DNA of 64,000 bases from Cyanobacteria bacterium SBLK (GTDB lineage Bacteria; Cyanobacteriota; Cyanobacteriia; Cyanobacteriales; Spirulinaceae). Below, one piece after another: positions 41,785-51,383 of this stretch. Position numbers and translations under genes: made by a program. The stretch is from positions 124,001 to 188,000 of the forward strand of contig JAGHZQ010000052.1 of NCBI GenBank assembly GCA_017746715.1, read 5' to 3'. Each line of letters opens with the position of its first letter. Within the stretch, counting starts at the first letter, position 1. The notes below the pieces were generated by a model. That model was not told where the DNA came from. It saw only the letters and a list, made by a program, of their open reading frames with translations, and ran no database searches.

Positions 41785-42270
41785 TCAGACTGCTGTTTCC
41801 AATAAAGCCAGTCGCAGGCGATCGCTCGTGTCTTCCAATTCCACGAGAGACTCGATACTCACGACAATGCTATGTTGAATTCCTAAAATTTCTGCTGCTT
41901 TAGAAACGGCGATTTTCTCTCGGTCTTCATAAATGCCATCGGCACGACTCATTTTTATCGCTTGATACAACATTGCTCGGCGAAAATTAATGGGGAAATC
42001 GTATTTTATTTTCCCCAATAGTTCCTTAATATTGACATTTTTCCAATGAAACGAGCGGATTTCTTCAATATATTCTGTGGGATCTGTAAATAAAAGTTCT
42101 TGTTCTTCAATATACCATTGCAGTTCTTCTTCTGCAAGTTCGCCATCCGCCCCCGCGATCGCCATTAATGCCCCCGCATAATTCACCGCAACCTCGAAAT
42201 CGATGGGTTTGGTGATGTTGTACTTATGTTTGGCATATTGAGTGGGTTGGAGGATTTTTCCACTGTTCAT
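41785..42270 (-). CDS. TerB-like protein
   Basis: The 161-residue helical protein resembles the TerB fold: VNYAGALMAIAGADGELAEEELQWYIEEQELLF, then AMLYQAIKMSRADGIYEDREKIAVSKAAEILGI. The Asp-rich loops (ADGELAEEE, ADGIYEDRE) are the duplicated calcium- or metal-binding motif of TerB. Tellurite resistance is only the historical name, and the role here is open. It has no ter operon partners. Confidence 0.75.
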   Translation of the reverse strand: MNSGKILQPTQYAKHKYNITKPIDFEVAVNYAGALMAIAGADGELAEEELQWYIEEQELLFTDPTEYIEEIRSFHWKNVNIKELLGKIKYDFPINFRRAMLYQAIKMSRADGIYEDREKIAVSKAAEILGIQHSIVVSIESLVELEDTSDRLRLALLETAV

Positions 42271-42324
42271 TGTTTCTCTTTTTCCCTTAGATTGCGAATG
42301 CTATGACTATTTTACACAATGCAG

Positions 42325-42363
42325 AAAAAAGGCGATCGCCTGATTTAAAATCAAGGCGATCGC
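42325..42363 (-). terminator. HIP1-based terminator of the EamA gene
   Basis: Read on the minus strand, GCGATCGCCTTGATTT pairs with AAATCAGGCGATCGC (one bulge) around a short loop and is followed by TTTTTT. Both stem halves contain the HIP1 octamer. It lies 24 bases past the EamA stop. Confidence 0.75.
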
Positions 42364-42387
42364 TCTGTTGACTTTTATAGGGTAATA

Positions 42388-44094
42388 TTATTTGCTTTTC
42401 CCTTTAACGGCTTTCGGTTTCTTAGCAAACATTCGCTCTAAATTTTGACCCGCAACCCCAATCGTTACAATTAACATACCAACGAGTTGTTTGGCAGCCA
42501 AAGCCTTAGCAATAATCAACCATGCCAACAGTGATGTTAGTGCAGGCCCCGTTGCCCCAAAAATTGAAGCGCGAGCCGCACCAATATAGCTAATTCCAAT
42601 ATTATTAGCCAGATAGCTCAAGAGCGTTAATCCGCCCAAAACCAAACTGCTAATGATAACATTCGTCCACATTTCATCGGCAACATTATATTGCAAGTGT
42701 TCGGGCCAGGGAATCACCAAACTCAGGGCTGCGAAAACGAGAATAACGGCAAAATTGACAACGCTAAAGGGAATGGGATGGAGCTTTTTCGTACAGGCTT
42801 GAATGAGAAGGACGTGAAAGGCAAAAGTGATCCCGGCAGCAAGGGCATAAATGATTCCAAATGTGGACAATCGCAAGGGGTCATTAGAATTGGGTAAAGC
42901 AATCAAGACAACGCCACCAAATACCGTTAGGGTGGATAGACTGCGAACGAGAGAAGGGCGTTCTCCAAAGAGCAACCACGACATCAACACCGTGACGATG
43001 GGGAAAACGAAGAATAAGGTGAGAGCAACCCCCGGAGTCAATGCCCCCAATGCCATGTAAATAAAAGCCGACGAAGCAAAAAGAAAAAAACCGCAAGCCG
43101 TCACGTTAAAGAATGTTAACCAATCTCCCGACTTCAAGAAACGCCCGATATCCGACCAACTTGCAGGATAGAGAATCTGAGCGATCGGGATCATTAACAA
43201 AACCACCACGATCATGCGAAAACAGAGAATCAGCAAAGAATTTCCAAAACCCGGCGAGATAAACCCTCCGGTTTCCCAAGCACCAAAGAGAGAAGATTGA
43301 TTGAGAATAATTGAGATAACGACATTTTGCAAGGAAAGGGCAAAGGAAGAAAATAGTACCAACAAGAAACCCAACTGCATTTGCGTCGCTGTGACTTTTC
43401 TCGGCTTGGATTTGACGGGTGGGGTGACTTCTTCTGGGGGAGCGGGTTTGACCGTTTTGGGAGGGGCGACGAAGGGTAATTTAACGCTTTGGGGTTCTGT
43501 GGGAATGGGAAGGCTATCGCGAATTTCCTCTTGGGGTTCGCTAATGGGACGAAGGTTTGGCGTACCGTCGGTTTGGAATTCTTCGCGCAGGCGACCCACC
43601 AATGCTTCTAAAATTGCCTCTCCTTGCTGCTCTAGGGTATACATCTGCCCCAATTGTTGGGAGAGGGTGCTTTGGTAGCTGTTCAGATCTTGCTGTAGGG
43701 TTCTAAAGGTTGTTCTCAGGGTCGTGTCGAGAGACGCAATGAGGCGATGAGCATTGTCATTGTAACCGCTCAGGCGATCGCTTCCCACCGTGCCGTTATC
43801 GATTTGGCGAATGCGATATTGCAATAATTCTACGATCTGCTCCACCAAAGCCGGGGCGAGTTGTTTGGCGAGGTCGTGTTGCTGGTTCAGTTGTTCTTGA
43901 CGCTGCAATTCTAACTGTTCGGTTTCCGCCAGCAAGCGAGTTTTGCGCTCTTGCAATTGCTCGATTTCTCGAGACAACTGGAAAATGACGCTGTGCTTGA
44001 GGTGTTCGAGTTCCTCAGTAATTTCTTTTAGGCTTTTTTGTGCTGCTTCAGGTGCTTCGGGATTGATTTCCGGTTGCTTGTCCAGTTGCCCCAT
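42388..44094 (-). CDS. EamA/DMT transporter fused to an N-terminal coiled coil
   Basis: The 568-residue protein has an N-terminal coiled coil (about 20-95: LEHLKHSVIFQLSREIEQLQERKTRLLAETEQLELQRQEQ), a second helical region to 175, a Pro-rich linker and ten predicted TM helices. The TM part contains two EamA repeats (for example GALTPGVALTLFFVFPIVTVLMSWLLFGERP and GAARASIFGATGPALTSLLAWLIIAKAL). The family exports or exchanges metabolites. The cytosolic 235-residue extension is unusual for it. The substrate is unknown. A strong HIP1 terminator follows. Confidence 0.85.
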   Translation of the reverse strand: MGQLDKQPEINPEAPEAAQKSLKEITEELEHLKHSVIFQLSREIEQLQERKTRLLAETEQLELQRQEQLNQQHDLAKQLAPALVEQIVELLQYRIRQIDNGTVGSDRLSGYNDNAHRLIASLDTTLRTTFRTLQQDLNSYQSTLSQQLGQMYTLEQQGEAILEALVGRLREEFQTDGTPNLRPISEPQEEIRDSLPIPTEPQSVKLPFVAPPKTVKPAPPEEVTPPVKSKPRKVTATQMQLGFLLVLFSSFALSLQNVVISIILNQSSLFGAWETGGFISPGFGNSLLILCFRMIVVVLLMIPIAQILYPASWSDIGRFLKSGDWLTFFNVTACGFFLFASSAFIYMALGALTPGVALTLFFVFPIVTVLMSWLLFGERPSLVRSLSTLTVFGGVVLIALPNSNDPLRLSTFGIIYALAAGITFAFHVLLIQACTKKLHPIPFSVVNFAVILVFAALSLVIPWPEHLQYNVADEMWTNVIISSLVLGGLTLLSYLANNIGISYIGAARASIFGATGPALTSLLAWLIIAKALAAKQLVGMLIVTIGVAGQNLERMFAKKPKAVKGKSK

Positions 44095-44361
44095 TTGCGT
44101 TTAACCTCTATTGCTGGTAGACCGAGAGACTCGTTGAAGGACGAGGCGCGATCGCTTATGCTGGGTATCTTACGCTTTTTTCGAGCATTTCGCCCTAGTT
44201 TTGCCGTTCTTTTGCAAAATTTTTATTCTTTTGAGCGAATAAAATTTCCAACGCGATCGCGAGTCTTGCTATTGTATTCGAGAAAATCTCTCTAAGGCTA
44301 GAGGGGTGTCGTCCCAATTCGCAATTGGCGGCAATATTTTTTAGAGGAGAGCGGGGCAATC

Positions 44362-44664
44362 GTGAAATACTTTTTTTTATCGGCAGGCTGGGAAATCGGT
44401 CGAGTCTGGGAATTGGGGGGTCTGTGGAACGAAACCGCTTGGCGGCGCAGACCGGCAATTCGCCATCTGTCTTTAGGCATCGTCGAACAGGGGGAAAAAC
44501 TTTGGCTCTATCAAGTCGAAGATGCCGTTCTCATGTTGGAAGTCAAACCCCCAGAAGATTCCCAACGCGGCGCGATCGCCCAAGTTATCCTCAAACGACT
44601 CATCGATGCCGAACAAGCCTTGCAAATCCTCGCCAATGCCGAAACCCTCTTACAAAATCGATAA
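44362..44664 (+). CDS. Small conserved-type hypothetical protein
   Basis: The 100-residue protein starts at a GTG (44362) preceded by GGAGAGCGGGG. It reads KYFFLSAGWEIGRVWELGGLWNETAWRRRPAIRHLSLGIVEQGEKLWLYQVEDAVLMLEVKPP. The composition is aromatic-rich and protein-like. I cannot name a family. It lies just upstream of psbB in the same direction with a 179-base gap. Confidence 0.6.
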   Translation: MKYFFLSAGWEIGRVWELGGLWNETAWRRRPAIRHLSLGIVEQGEKLWLYQVEDAVLMLEVKPPEDSQRGAIAQVILKRLIDAEQALQILANAETLLQNR

Positions 44665-44843
44665 CTGGCGACCCTTCGGCAAGCTCGTTTCGGCTTCGCT
44701 CAACGGACTCGGGGCATCACTGGTGAGTGGTGAGTGGTGAGTGATTGTTGCATTGGACTCTCGCGATCGTTTACACTTCTTTAACAAAATCTAATTTTTT
44801 AGATAATCGTTTCAATATTTTTCGATTAGGAGGAGCGTAGTCA

Positions 44844-46364
44844 ATGGGACTACCTTGGTATCGAGTCCATACGGTCGTCTTAAATGACCCCGGACGCTTG
44901 ATTGCCGTCCACCTCATGCACACGGCTCTCGTCGCGGGCTGGGCTGGATCGATGGCACTTTACGAACTGGCTATTTACAATCCCAGCGATCCCGTGCTTA
45001 ACCCCATGTGGCGGCAGGGAATGTTTGTTCTGCCTTTCATGGCACGCTTGGGAGTCGATTCTTCTTGGGCGGGTTGGAACGTTACGGGACTGCCCTATAA
45101 CGATCCCGGTTACTGGTCTTTTGAAGGTGTGGCCATCGCTCACATCGTCCTCGCCGGCTTCTTATTTTTAGCCGCTTGCTGGCACTGGGTCTATTGGGAT
45201 CTCGAACTGTTCCGCGACCCTCGCACGGGAGAACCCGCTCTCGATTTGCCAAAAATGTTTGGCATTCACCTGTTCTTATCCGGTTTACTTTGCTTTGGTT
45301 TTGGTGCATTTCACCAGACTGGCGTTTTCGGCCCCGGAATGTGGATCTCCGATGCCTACGGCTTAACGGGTCACGTCCAACCCGTTGCGCCAGAATGGGG
45401 AGCAGCCGGATTTAACCCCTTTAATCCGGGGGGAATCGTCGCCCACCACATTGCGGCTGGAATCGTGGGAATTATTGCCGGATTGTTCCACCTGTCCGTT
45501 CGTCCCCCAGAACGCTTGTACAAAGCCCTGCGGATGGGGAACATCGAGACGGTACTTTCTAGCAGTATTGCGGCGGTTTTCTTTGCGGCTTTCGTCGTCG
45601 CCGGCACCATGTGGTACGGTAATGCGGCAACCCCCATCGAACTGTTCGGACCCACCCGCTATCAGTGGGATGACGGTTACTTTAAAACCGAAATTCAACG
45701 GCGGGTAGACGCCAATATTGCGGCGGGAGATACTCCCTCAGAAGCCTGGTCGAAGATTCCCGAGAAACTGGCATTCTACGATTACATTGGCAATAGTCCA
45801 GCGAAAGGCGGTCTGTTCCGCGTCGGTCCGATGGTGAATGGCGATGGCATTCCCGAGGCTTGGTTGGGTCATCCCGTCTTTACGGACGGAGAGGGTCGCG
45901 TTCTCGAAGTTCGTCGGATGCCGAACTTCTTTGAAACCTTCCCGGTGGTTTTAACCGACTCTGAAGGCATCGTTCGCGCCGATATTCCCTTCCGTCGTGC
46001 GGAATCGAAATACAGTTTCGAGCAAAATGGCGTAACGGTCAGTTTCTTAGGCGGTGCTCTCAACGGTCAAACGATTAGCGATCCCCGTCAAGTGAAAGAG
46101 ATTGCCCGCAAAGCCCAATTGGGAGAACCGTTTGAATTCGATCGCGAAACCTTGGGATCCGATGGGGTCTTCCGCAGTTCCACTCGCGGTTGGTTTACCT
46201 TCGGTCATGCCGTCTTTGCCTTGCTCTTCTTCTTCGGTCATATCTGGCACGGCTCTCGGACGCTCTATCGAGATGTCTTTGCTGGCGTGGGTGCCGACTT
46301 GGAAGAACAGGTCGAATGGGGCGTTTTTGCGAAAGTGGGTGACAAAACCACGCGAATTTCCTAG
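44844..46364 (+). CDS. psbB: Photosystem II CP47 chlorophyll apoprotein
   Basis: This 506-residue core antenna protein begins MGLPWYRVHTVVLNDPGRLIAVHLMHTALVAGWAGSMALYELA. It has six TM helices and many chlorophyll-ligating histidines (HIVLAGFLFLAACWHWVYWD, GIHLFLSG, HHIAAGIVGI, GHAVFALLFFFGHIWHGSRTLYRD). The large lumenal loop lies at about 260-440. AGGAGG stands ten bases before the ATG. A strong terminator follows directly, and a hybrid kinase gene separates it from psbT, its usual neighbour. Confidence 0.98.
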   Translation: MGLPWYRVHTVVLNDPGRLIAVHLMHTALVAGWAGSMALYELAIYNPSDPVLNPMWRQGMFVLPFMARLGVDSSWAGWNVTGLPYNDPGYWSFEGVAIAHIVLAGFLFLAACWHWVYWDLELFRDPRTGEPALDLPKMFGIHLFLSGLLCFGFGAFHQTGVFGPGMWISDAYGLTGHVQPVAPEWGAAGFNPFNPGGIVAHHIAAGIVGIIAGLFHLSVRPPERLYKALRMGNIETVLSSSIAAVFFAAFVVAGTMWYGNAATPIELFGPTRYQWDDGYFKTEIQRRVDANIAAGDTPSEAWSKIPEKLAFYDYIGNSPAKGGLFRVGPMVNGDGIPEAWLGHPVFTDGEGRVLEVRRMPNFFETFPVVLTDSEGIVRADIPFRRAESKYSFEQNGVTVSFLGGALNGQTISDPRQVKEIARKAQLGEPFEFDRETLGSDGVFRSSTRGWFTFGHAVFALLFFFGHIWHGSRTLYRDVFAGVGADLEEQVEWGVFAKVGDKTTRIS

Positions 46365-46417
46365 AACGATCGCCAATCTTGGCATTGATTCAATCAATTG
46401 AAAAAAACTGAGCTATA

Positions 46418-46453
46418 AAAAAATGAGAGGGTCAATCTTCCCTCTCATTTTTT
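46418..46453 (+). terminator. Strong terminator after psbB
   Basis: Perfect 14-bp arms AAAAAATGAGAGGG and CCCTCTCATTTTTT surround TCAATCTT. This ends the psbB transcript before the kinase gene, so psbB and psbT do not share this part of a transcript. Confidence 0.9.
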
Positions 46454-46540
46454 ATTCCTCAAGCAAATGTCAGTATTTACACCAATTGTGAAATTTTAGC
46501 GATAATGATTGCATAGATATCCTGCGACCGTCATTGTGTT

Positions 46541-49500
46541 ATGCCCCTTCATTCCCCGGCTTCTCCATTTTCCCAACACCGCGCGGCCATTCTGTCTGCC
46601 CCCGCAATCGCCTCCCCCGAGATAACGGCAAGAGCAGCGATCGCGCAAATGAATGAGGCGAAGTCATTCCGAGAATCCCCTACTGAGGAGAGCGTAGATG
46701 CAGATTGTCTCCTAGTCGTGGAAAACCGGCAAGTCGCGGGGATTTTGACATCGGGAGATATCATGAGAGCGATCGTCGCGGGACGATTTTCCTCGGACGA
46801 GGAACTGCTCTTGGGCCAAATGATGACGCATCCAGCCATTGTTCTGCGGGAATCTGCCTTCACATCCATGAAAGTTGCCCTCGACTTGTTGCGACAACAC
46901 AGAATTCGTCGCTTGCCGATTGTAGACGATCGCGATCGCCTTGTCGGTTTGGTAACGCGGGACAGTCTCGCACGGGCTGCAAAAATGGCAGAACAAGGCA
47001 ATAGGGCTTTTATCAACGCGCTACCGGTGGGAATTTTTCGCACGGATGCGGCAGGATATTGTGTTTATGTTAACGATCGCTACTGCGAAATCCTCGGGAT
47101 CGAGACAAAAAACGCTCTTGGGGAGAGAAAATGGCAAGGAATTCACCCCGAGGATCGCGATCGCGCGGTGGCGATTTGGCAAAGAGCCATCCGAGAGCAA
47201 AGTTCCTGTCAGATCGAATATCGATGGCAACATCCAGACGGAACGACGATCTGGATAGGCGAGCGATCGGTTGTCGAACGGGATGTCGGAGAACGGGAGA
47301 TCGGCCATGCCGGCATTCTGATGGATATTAGCGATCGTAAGGAAGTCGAAGAAGCCATACGAAAAAGCGAGAAACACCAATGCGCCCTCATTGAGGCCCT
47401 CCCCGATCTCATCATGCGCGTCAATCGAGAGGGAATTTATTTGGAATTTAGAGCCACCCCCAACTTTCAGACGATTGGGGATTTTACCGAGTTAGTGGGA
47501 ACGGATGTCTTTCAATCTTTGCCTTTTCCCATCGCGCAAAAACGCTTGCAGGCCATTCAATTGGCGTTGCAAACTCAGTCTCTCCAGATTTACGAGCAAG
47601 ATCTCTCCATTGGGGGCAAACTCCAAATTGAGGAAGTGCGGGTCATTCCTTACAACCCAGAAGAAGTCTTGATTTTAGTCCGCGATATTAGCGATCGCAA
47701 GCAAGCTCAACGGGCTCTAGAACGCGCCGAGTCCCAAAATCGAGCCGTCTTGGGCGCCCTTCCCGATCTCATGTTTCGGGTGAGCGCAGACGGCATTTAT
47801 CGCGGCTTTATTACCGAATGCGGAAATATTGCCGCAGTTTCCCGAGAAGCCTCGATTGTCGGTCGTTCCATGACCGAAGTGCTCTCGGCAGACCATGCCG
47901 AAAGACAATTTCATTATTTACGCAAAGCCCTACAGACTGGAGAATTGCAAGTTTACGAACAGAAAATTAACGCCGGCGATCGCCTTCGAGATGAAGAAGT
48001 CAGAGTCTTAAAAAGCGGCGAAAATGAAGTGCTTTTTATGATTCGAGACATCAGCGATCGCAAGCAAGCCGAATTGGAACGCCAACGAGCAAGCCTCGCT
48101 TTAGAACAGCTCAACCAAGACCTAGAAGCGAAGGTTGCCGAACGAACTGCCGCCCTCCGAGCCATCATTGAGGCCATCCCCGATCTGCTTCTGCGAGTGA
48201 GGCGAGATGGAACGTGTTTGGATTCCGTCCGCGCTCGCCATCCCTCGGGAGAATTCCTGCCCATTCGCAGACATCTCTCGGAAGTACTGCCTCCGGAATT
48301 ACTCGAACAACAACTCGATCGACTCGATCGCGCGATCGCCACGAGTCAGGTACAAATCTACGAGCATCAATTTCGCAAAGGCGATCGCCTCGTTTATGAA
48401 GAAGTCCGAATCGTGGCGATCGACGAGAATGAAGCGTTAATTGTCGTGCGGGATATTACCGATCGCAAACAAGCCGAAATGCACCTGCGCGAAAGCGAAA
48501 AACGCTTTCGTCGGGCGATCGAGGATGCCCCTTTCCCCATTATGATTCATGCCGAAGATGGGGAAGTCCTGCAAATTAATACCGTTTGGAGCGATCTCAC
48601 CGGTTATTCCCCTGCCGATCTTCCCACCACTCGCGCTTGGGCGCAACGGGCCTACGGCGACGAGGCGACAAGGGTTCTGGAAAATATTATCGTCAAGAAG
48701 TACGAGTCACAATCTCGTTGGGACGAGGGAGAATTTACCATCGCCATTGCAGGGGGCGATCGGCGCATCTGGCATTTTAGCTCCGCCCCTCTGGGTCGGC
48801 TGCCAGACGGTCGCCGGGCGGTTATTTCCATGGCCGCAGACGTGACCCAACACCGACGGGACGAAGAACATTTACGCCAGTTATCCACCCGTCTCAATCT
48901 GGCATTAGAATCGGCAAAACTCGGCATTTGGGATTGGGATATTGCCAACAATACTCTCGTTTGGGACGAGCGAATGTATGCCCTCTATGGCATCATGCCG
49001 GGGCAATTCTCCAGCATTTATGAAGGGTGGTTCAATGCTTTGCATCCCGAAGATCGCGCTGCCGCCGAAAGGATTTCCCAGCAAGCCAGACGGGGGGAAA
49101 AAGATTACGATACGGAATTTCGCGTCATTCATGCCGATGGCCGGGTTCGTTTTCTCAGAGCGCATGCCATTGTTTTGCGGGATGATGGGGGAAATGCCCG
49201 ACGAATGATCGGCATTAATTGGGATATTACCGATCGCAAATTGGCGGAAGCCCAATTGGTTCGGGCCAAAGAAGCGGCAGAAGCGGCAGCGAAAACCAAA
49301 AGTGAATTTCTGGCCTGCATGAGCCACGAAATTCGCACCCCCATGACCGGCGTTATCGGCATGTTAAATCTCCTGCAAGGAACGCCGTTGAATCCAGAGC
49401 AGCGATCGCAAGTCAATCTCGCCCAATCTAGCGCCGAATCTTTGTTGACCCTCATTAACGATATTCTCGATTTTTCCAAAGTCGATGCGGGAAAACTCGA

Positions 49501-50902
49501 GATCGAAAGCCTTGAATTCGATTTATGCCAGCAGTTGGGAAACTTTGCCAAAGCCATGGCCTTCAAGGCCCGAGAAAAAGGACTCGAACTGATATTAGAC
49601 CTGCGCGAGATCGATCGCGATCGGGTTAAAGGAGATCCCGGACGCTTGCGACAAATTCTCACCAATCTCGCCAGCAATGCCATTAAGTTTACCGAGGCGG
49701 GGGAAATTATCATTCGCTGCCGTCTCGAAACCGTTGGGGATAAACTGCTTTTTGTCGGTTTCGTGGAAGATACGGGCATCGGCATTCCCCCCGATAAAAT
49801 TGTCGGTTTGTTTGATGCCTTCGTGCAAGTCGATGCCAGCACCACTCGCAAATATGGCGGGACGGGTTTGGGTCTGGCCATTACTCGGAAACTCTGCGAA
49901 CTCATGGGGGGGAGCATTCGCGTTGAGAGCGAATTGGGTGCGGGCAGCCGGTTTGAATTTTCGGTTGACTTGCAACCCTGCCGAGATTCTCAGTCCGGTC
50001 GTCCGTCCCGAGATCTGCCGGCTTTAACGGTGTTGGCGGTCGATGATAACGCGACGAGTTGCGAAGTTTTGTGCGGGCAGTTGCAACGGTGGGGCATTGA
50101 AGCGATCGCGGCAACCGATGCGTCGCGGGCTCTAGCTGCCTGCGTCCGGAGACTGTCCGCATCTCCCGATCTCCCCCCCTTCGATCTCGTTCTCATTGAT
50201 GAAGGGCTATTCCGAACAAACGGTACGGAGTGGGTCGAGTGCCTGAAAAGCGAGAAATCTTGGCACGCCATGCCCCTCATTCTCATGAGCGCGATCGCCA
50301 GCCAGGAGGCTTCAGAAGCACTCGACCCAGGCAATTTTAGCGCTCGTCTCGGCAAACCCGTTATTCCTTCAGAATTATGGGCGGTTTTGGAAGCGATCGC
50401 CCGGGGACAACCGATTACTCCCCCGAAGGCACAATTTGAGGATGCCCGAAAACGCGAATCCCCTCAATGGCTGCCGCAAACTCGCTTGTTACTGGCAGAA
50501 GATACCCGAGTCAATCAGATGGTGGTCGAGGGCTTATTAAAAAAAATGGGATTGGGGGTCGATATTGTCGCCAATGGCCGAGAAGCCTTGCAAGCCCTCG
50601 ATAATGCGGGGGGCGATCGTCCCTATACTCTCGTTCTCATGGACTGTCAAATGCCCGAAATGGACGGATACGAGGCCAGCAGACAAATTCGGGCGGGGAA
50701 AGCCGGCGATCGCAATCGCAATATTATCATTATTGCCATGACGGCCAATGCCATGAAGGGGGATAAAGAAAAATGCCTTGCGGTGGGGATGAACGATTAT
50801 TTATCCAAACCCATTCAACCCCAAAAACTATCGCAAATGTTGGCAAAATGGTCGGAAGCGCCCAGGACAATCCAGACTGAGGGGGAATCGACTTCAAGCT
50901 AA
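46541..50902 (+). CDS. Cytosolic hybrid histidine kinase with CBS pair, six PAS domains and two receivers
   Basis: This 1453-residue kinase has no membrane segment. Domains in order: a CBS pair (about 15-145), six PAS/PAC units (about 155-275, 280-395, 400-510, 545-650, 655-775, 785-905), HisKA with His929 (SHEIRTPMTG), HATPase_c (KYGGTGLGLAI), REC1 (VDDNATSCEVLCGQL, weaker acidic pocket and LIDEG) and REC2 (AEDTRVNQ, LVLMDCQMPEMDG with Asp1368). The CBS pair suggests binding of an adenosyl ligand such as ATP, AMP or c-di-AMP, and the PAS units may bind redox or light cofactors, although none is recognisable. The kinase core is a close paralogue of that at 689-3394. The gene sits between psbB and psbT. 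Confidence 0.9.
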   Translation: MPLHSPASPFSQHRAAILSAPAIASPEITARAAIAQMNEAKSFRESPTEESVDADCLLVVENRQVAGILTSGDIMRAIVAGRFSSDEELLLGQMMTHPAIVLRESAFTSMKVALDLLRQHRIRRLPIVDDRDRLVGLVTRDSLARAAKMAEQGNRAFINALPVGIFRTDAAGYCVYVNDRYCEILGIETKNALGERKWQGIHPEDRDRAVAIWQRAIREQSSCQIEYRWQHPDGTTIWIGERSVVERDVGEREIGHAGILMDISDRKEVEEAIRKSEKHQCALIEALPDLIMRVNREGIYLEFRATPNFQTIGDFTELVGTDVFQSLPFPIAQKRLQAIQLALQTQSLQIYEQDLSIGGKLQIEEVRVIPYNPEEVLILVRDISDRKQAQRALERAESQNRAVLGALPDLMFRVSADGIYRGFITECGNIAAVSREASIVGRSMTEVLSADHAERQFHYLRKALQTGELQVYEQKINAGDRLRDEEVRVLKSGENEVLFMIRDISDRKQAELERQRASLALEQLNQDLEAKVAERTAALRAIIEAIPDLLLRVRRDGTCLDSVRARHPSGEFLPIRRHLSEVLPPELLEQQLDRLDRAIATSQVQIYEHQFRKGDRLVYEEVRIVAIDENEALIVVRDITDRKQAEMHLRESEKRFRRAIEDAPFPIMIHAEDGEVLQINTVWSDLTGYSPADLPTTRAWAQRAYGDEATRVLENIIVKKYESQSRWDEGEFTIAIAGGDRRIWHFSSAPLGRLPDGRRAVISMAADVTQHRRDEEHLRQLSTRLNLALESAKLGIWDWDIANNTLVWDERMYALYGIMPGQFSSIYEGWFNALHPEDRAAAERISQQARRGEKDYDTEFRVIHADGRVRFLRAHAIVLRDDGGNARRMIGINWDITDRKLAEAQLVRAKEAAEAAAKTKSEFLACMSHEIRTPMTGVIGMLNLLQGTPLNPEQRSQVNLAQSSAESLLTLINDILDFSKVDAGKLEIESLEFDLCQQLGNFAKAMAFKAREKGLELILDLREIDRDRVKGDPGRLRQILTNLASNAIKFTEAGEIIIRCRLETVGDKLLFVGFVEDTGIGIPPDKIVGLFDAFVQVDASTTRKYGGTGLGLAITRKLCELMGGSIRVESELGAGSRFEFSVDLQPCRDSQSGRPSRDLPALTVLAVDDNATSCEVLCGQLQRWGIEAIAATDASRALAACVRRLSASPDLPPFDLVLIDEGLFRTNGTEWVECLKSEKSWHAMPLILMSAIASQEASEALDPGNFSARLGKPVIPSELWAVLEAIARGQPITPPKAQFEDARKRESPQWLPQTRLLLAEDTRVNQMVVEGLLKKMGLGVDIVANGREALQALDNAGGDRPYTLVLMDCQMPEMDGYEASRQIRAGKAGDRNRNIIIIAMTANAMKGDKEKCLAVGMNDYLSKPIQPQKLSQMLAKWSEAPRTIQTEGESTSS

Positions 50903-51032
50903 TCTCATGGCAACCCAAGCGATCGCAAATTTGACATCAATCCGGTAAGATGATCTTGTATGGAGTTTGCCTCTCGGCTTGTATCGCTCTATACACTCAA
51001 TCCTTTGTTAATGTTTTTTAAGCAAATCAGTT

Positions 51033-51128
51033 ATGGAAAGCGTCGCCTATATTTTCGTGCTTGCTGTCGGCATCGGAGTTCTCTTTTTTGCGATCGCCTT
51101 TCGGGAACCTCCCCGGATTGAAAAGTAG
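51033..51128 (+). CDS. psbT: Photosystem II reaction-centre protein T
   Basis: This very small gene of 31 codons begins MESVAYIFVLAVGIGVLF and ends FREPPRIEK. A single TM helix with a short cytosolic tail matches PsbT in length and sequence. PsbT lies at the dimer interface of photosystem II. The gene normally follows psbB closely; here it is 4.7 kb downstream and needs its own promoter. Its start at 51033 is fixed by the conserved MESVAY. Confidence 0.92.
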   Translation: MESVAYIFVLAVGIGVLFFAIAFREPPRIEK

Positions 51129-51383
51129 TCTCGAACCCCAAGCGATCTCGAGGGAATCTCTTTCAAGAGCTCGGCATCGCGATCGTTTGGAGTCTCGAAA
51201 CCAAAAATCGTAAAAATTTAATCGTCTATTGCCAGCAAGTTCTCTCATTGTTTCGAGAAACGTTTCAGCCGCAAAATCTCATGCCTCTCGCCATAATTTT
51301 ATGGGGGATAATTGAGATAATGCGGCTAAAGCCACATTATTTCATTTCCCTCTGGCTTCTCATCCTCATTTTGGAGAGGAATC
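51129..51383. other. Spacer between psbT and nrdR
   Basis: The 255 bases have no convincing gene or hairpin terminator. The nrdR ribosome site (GGAGAGGA) ends it. Confidence 0.4.
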
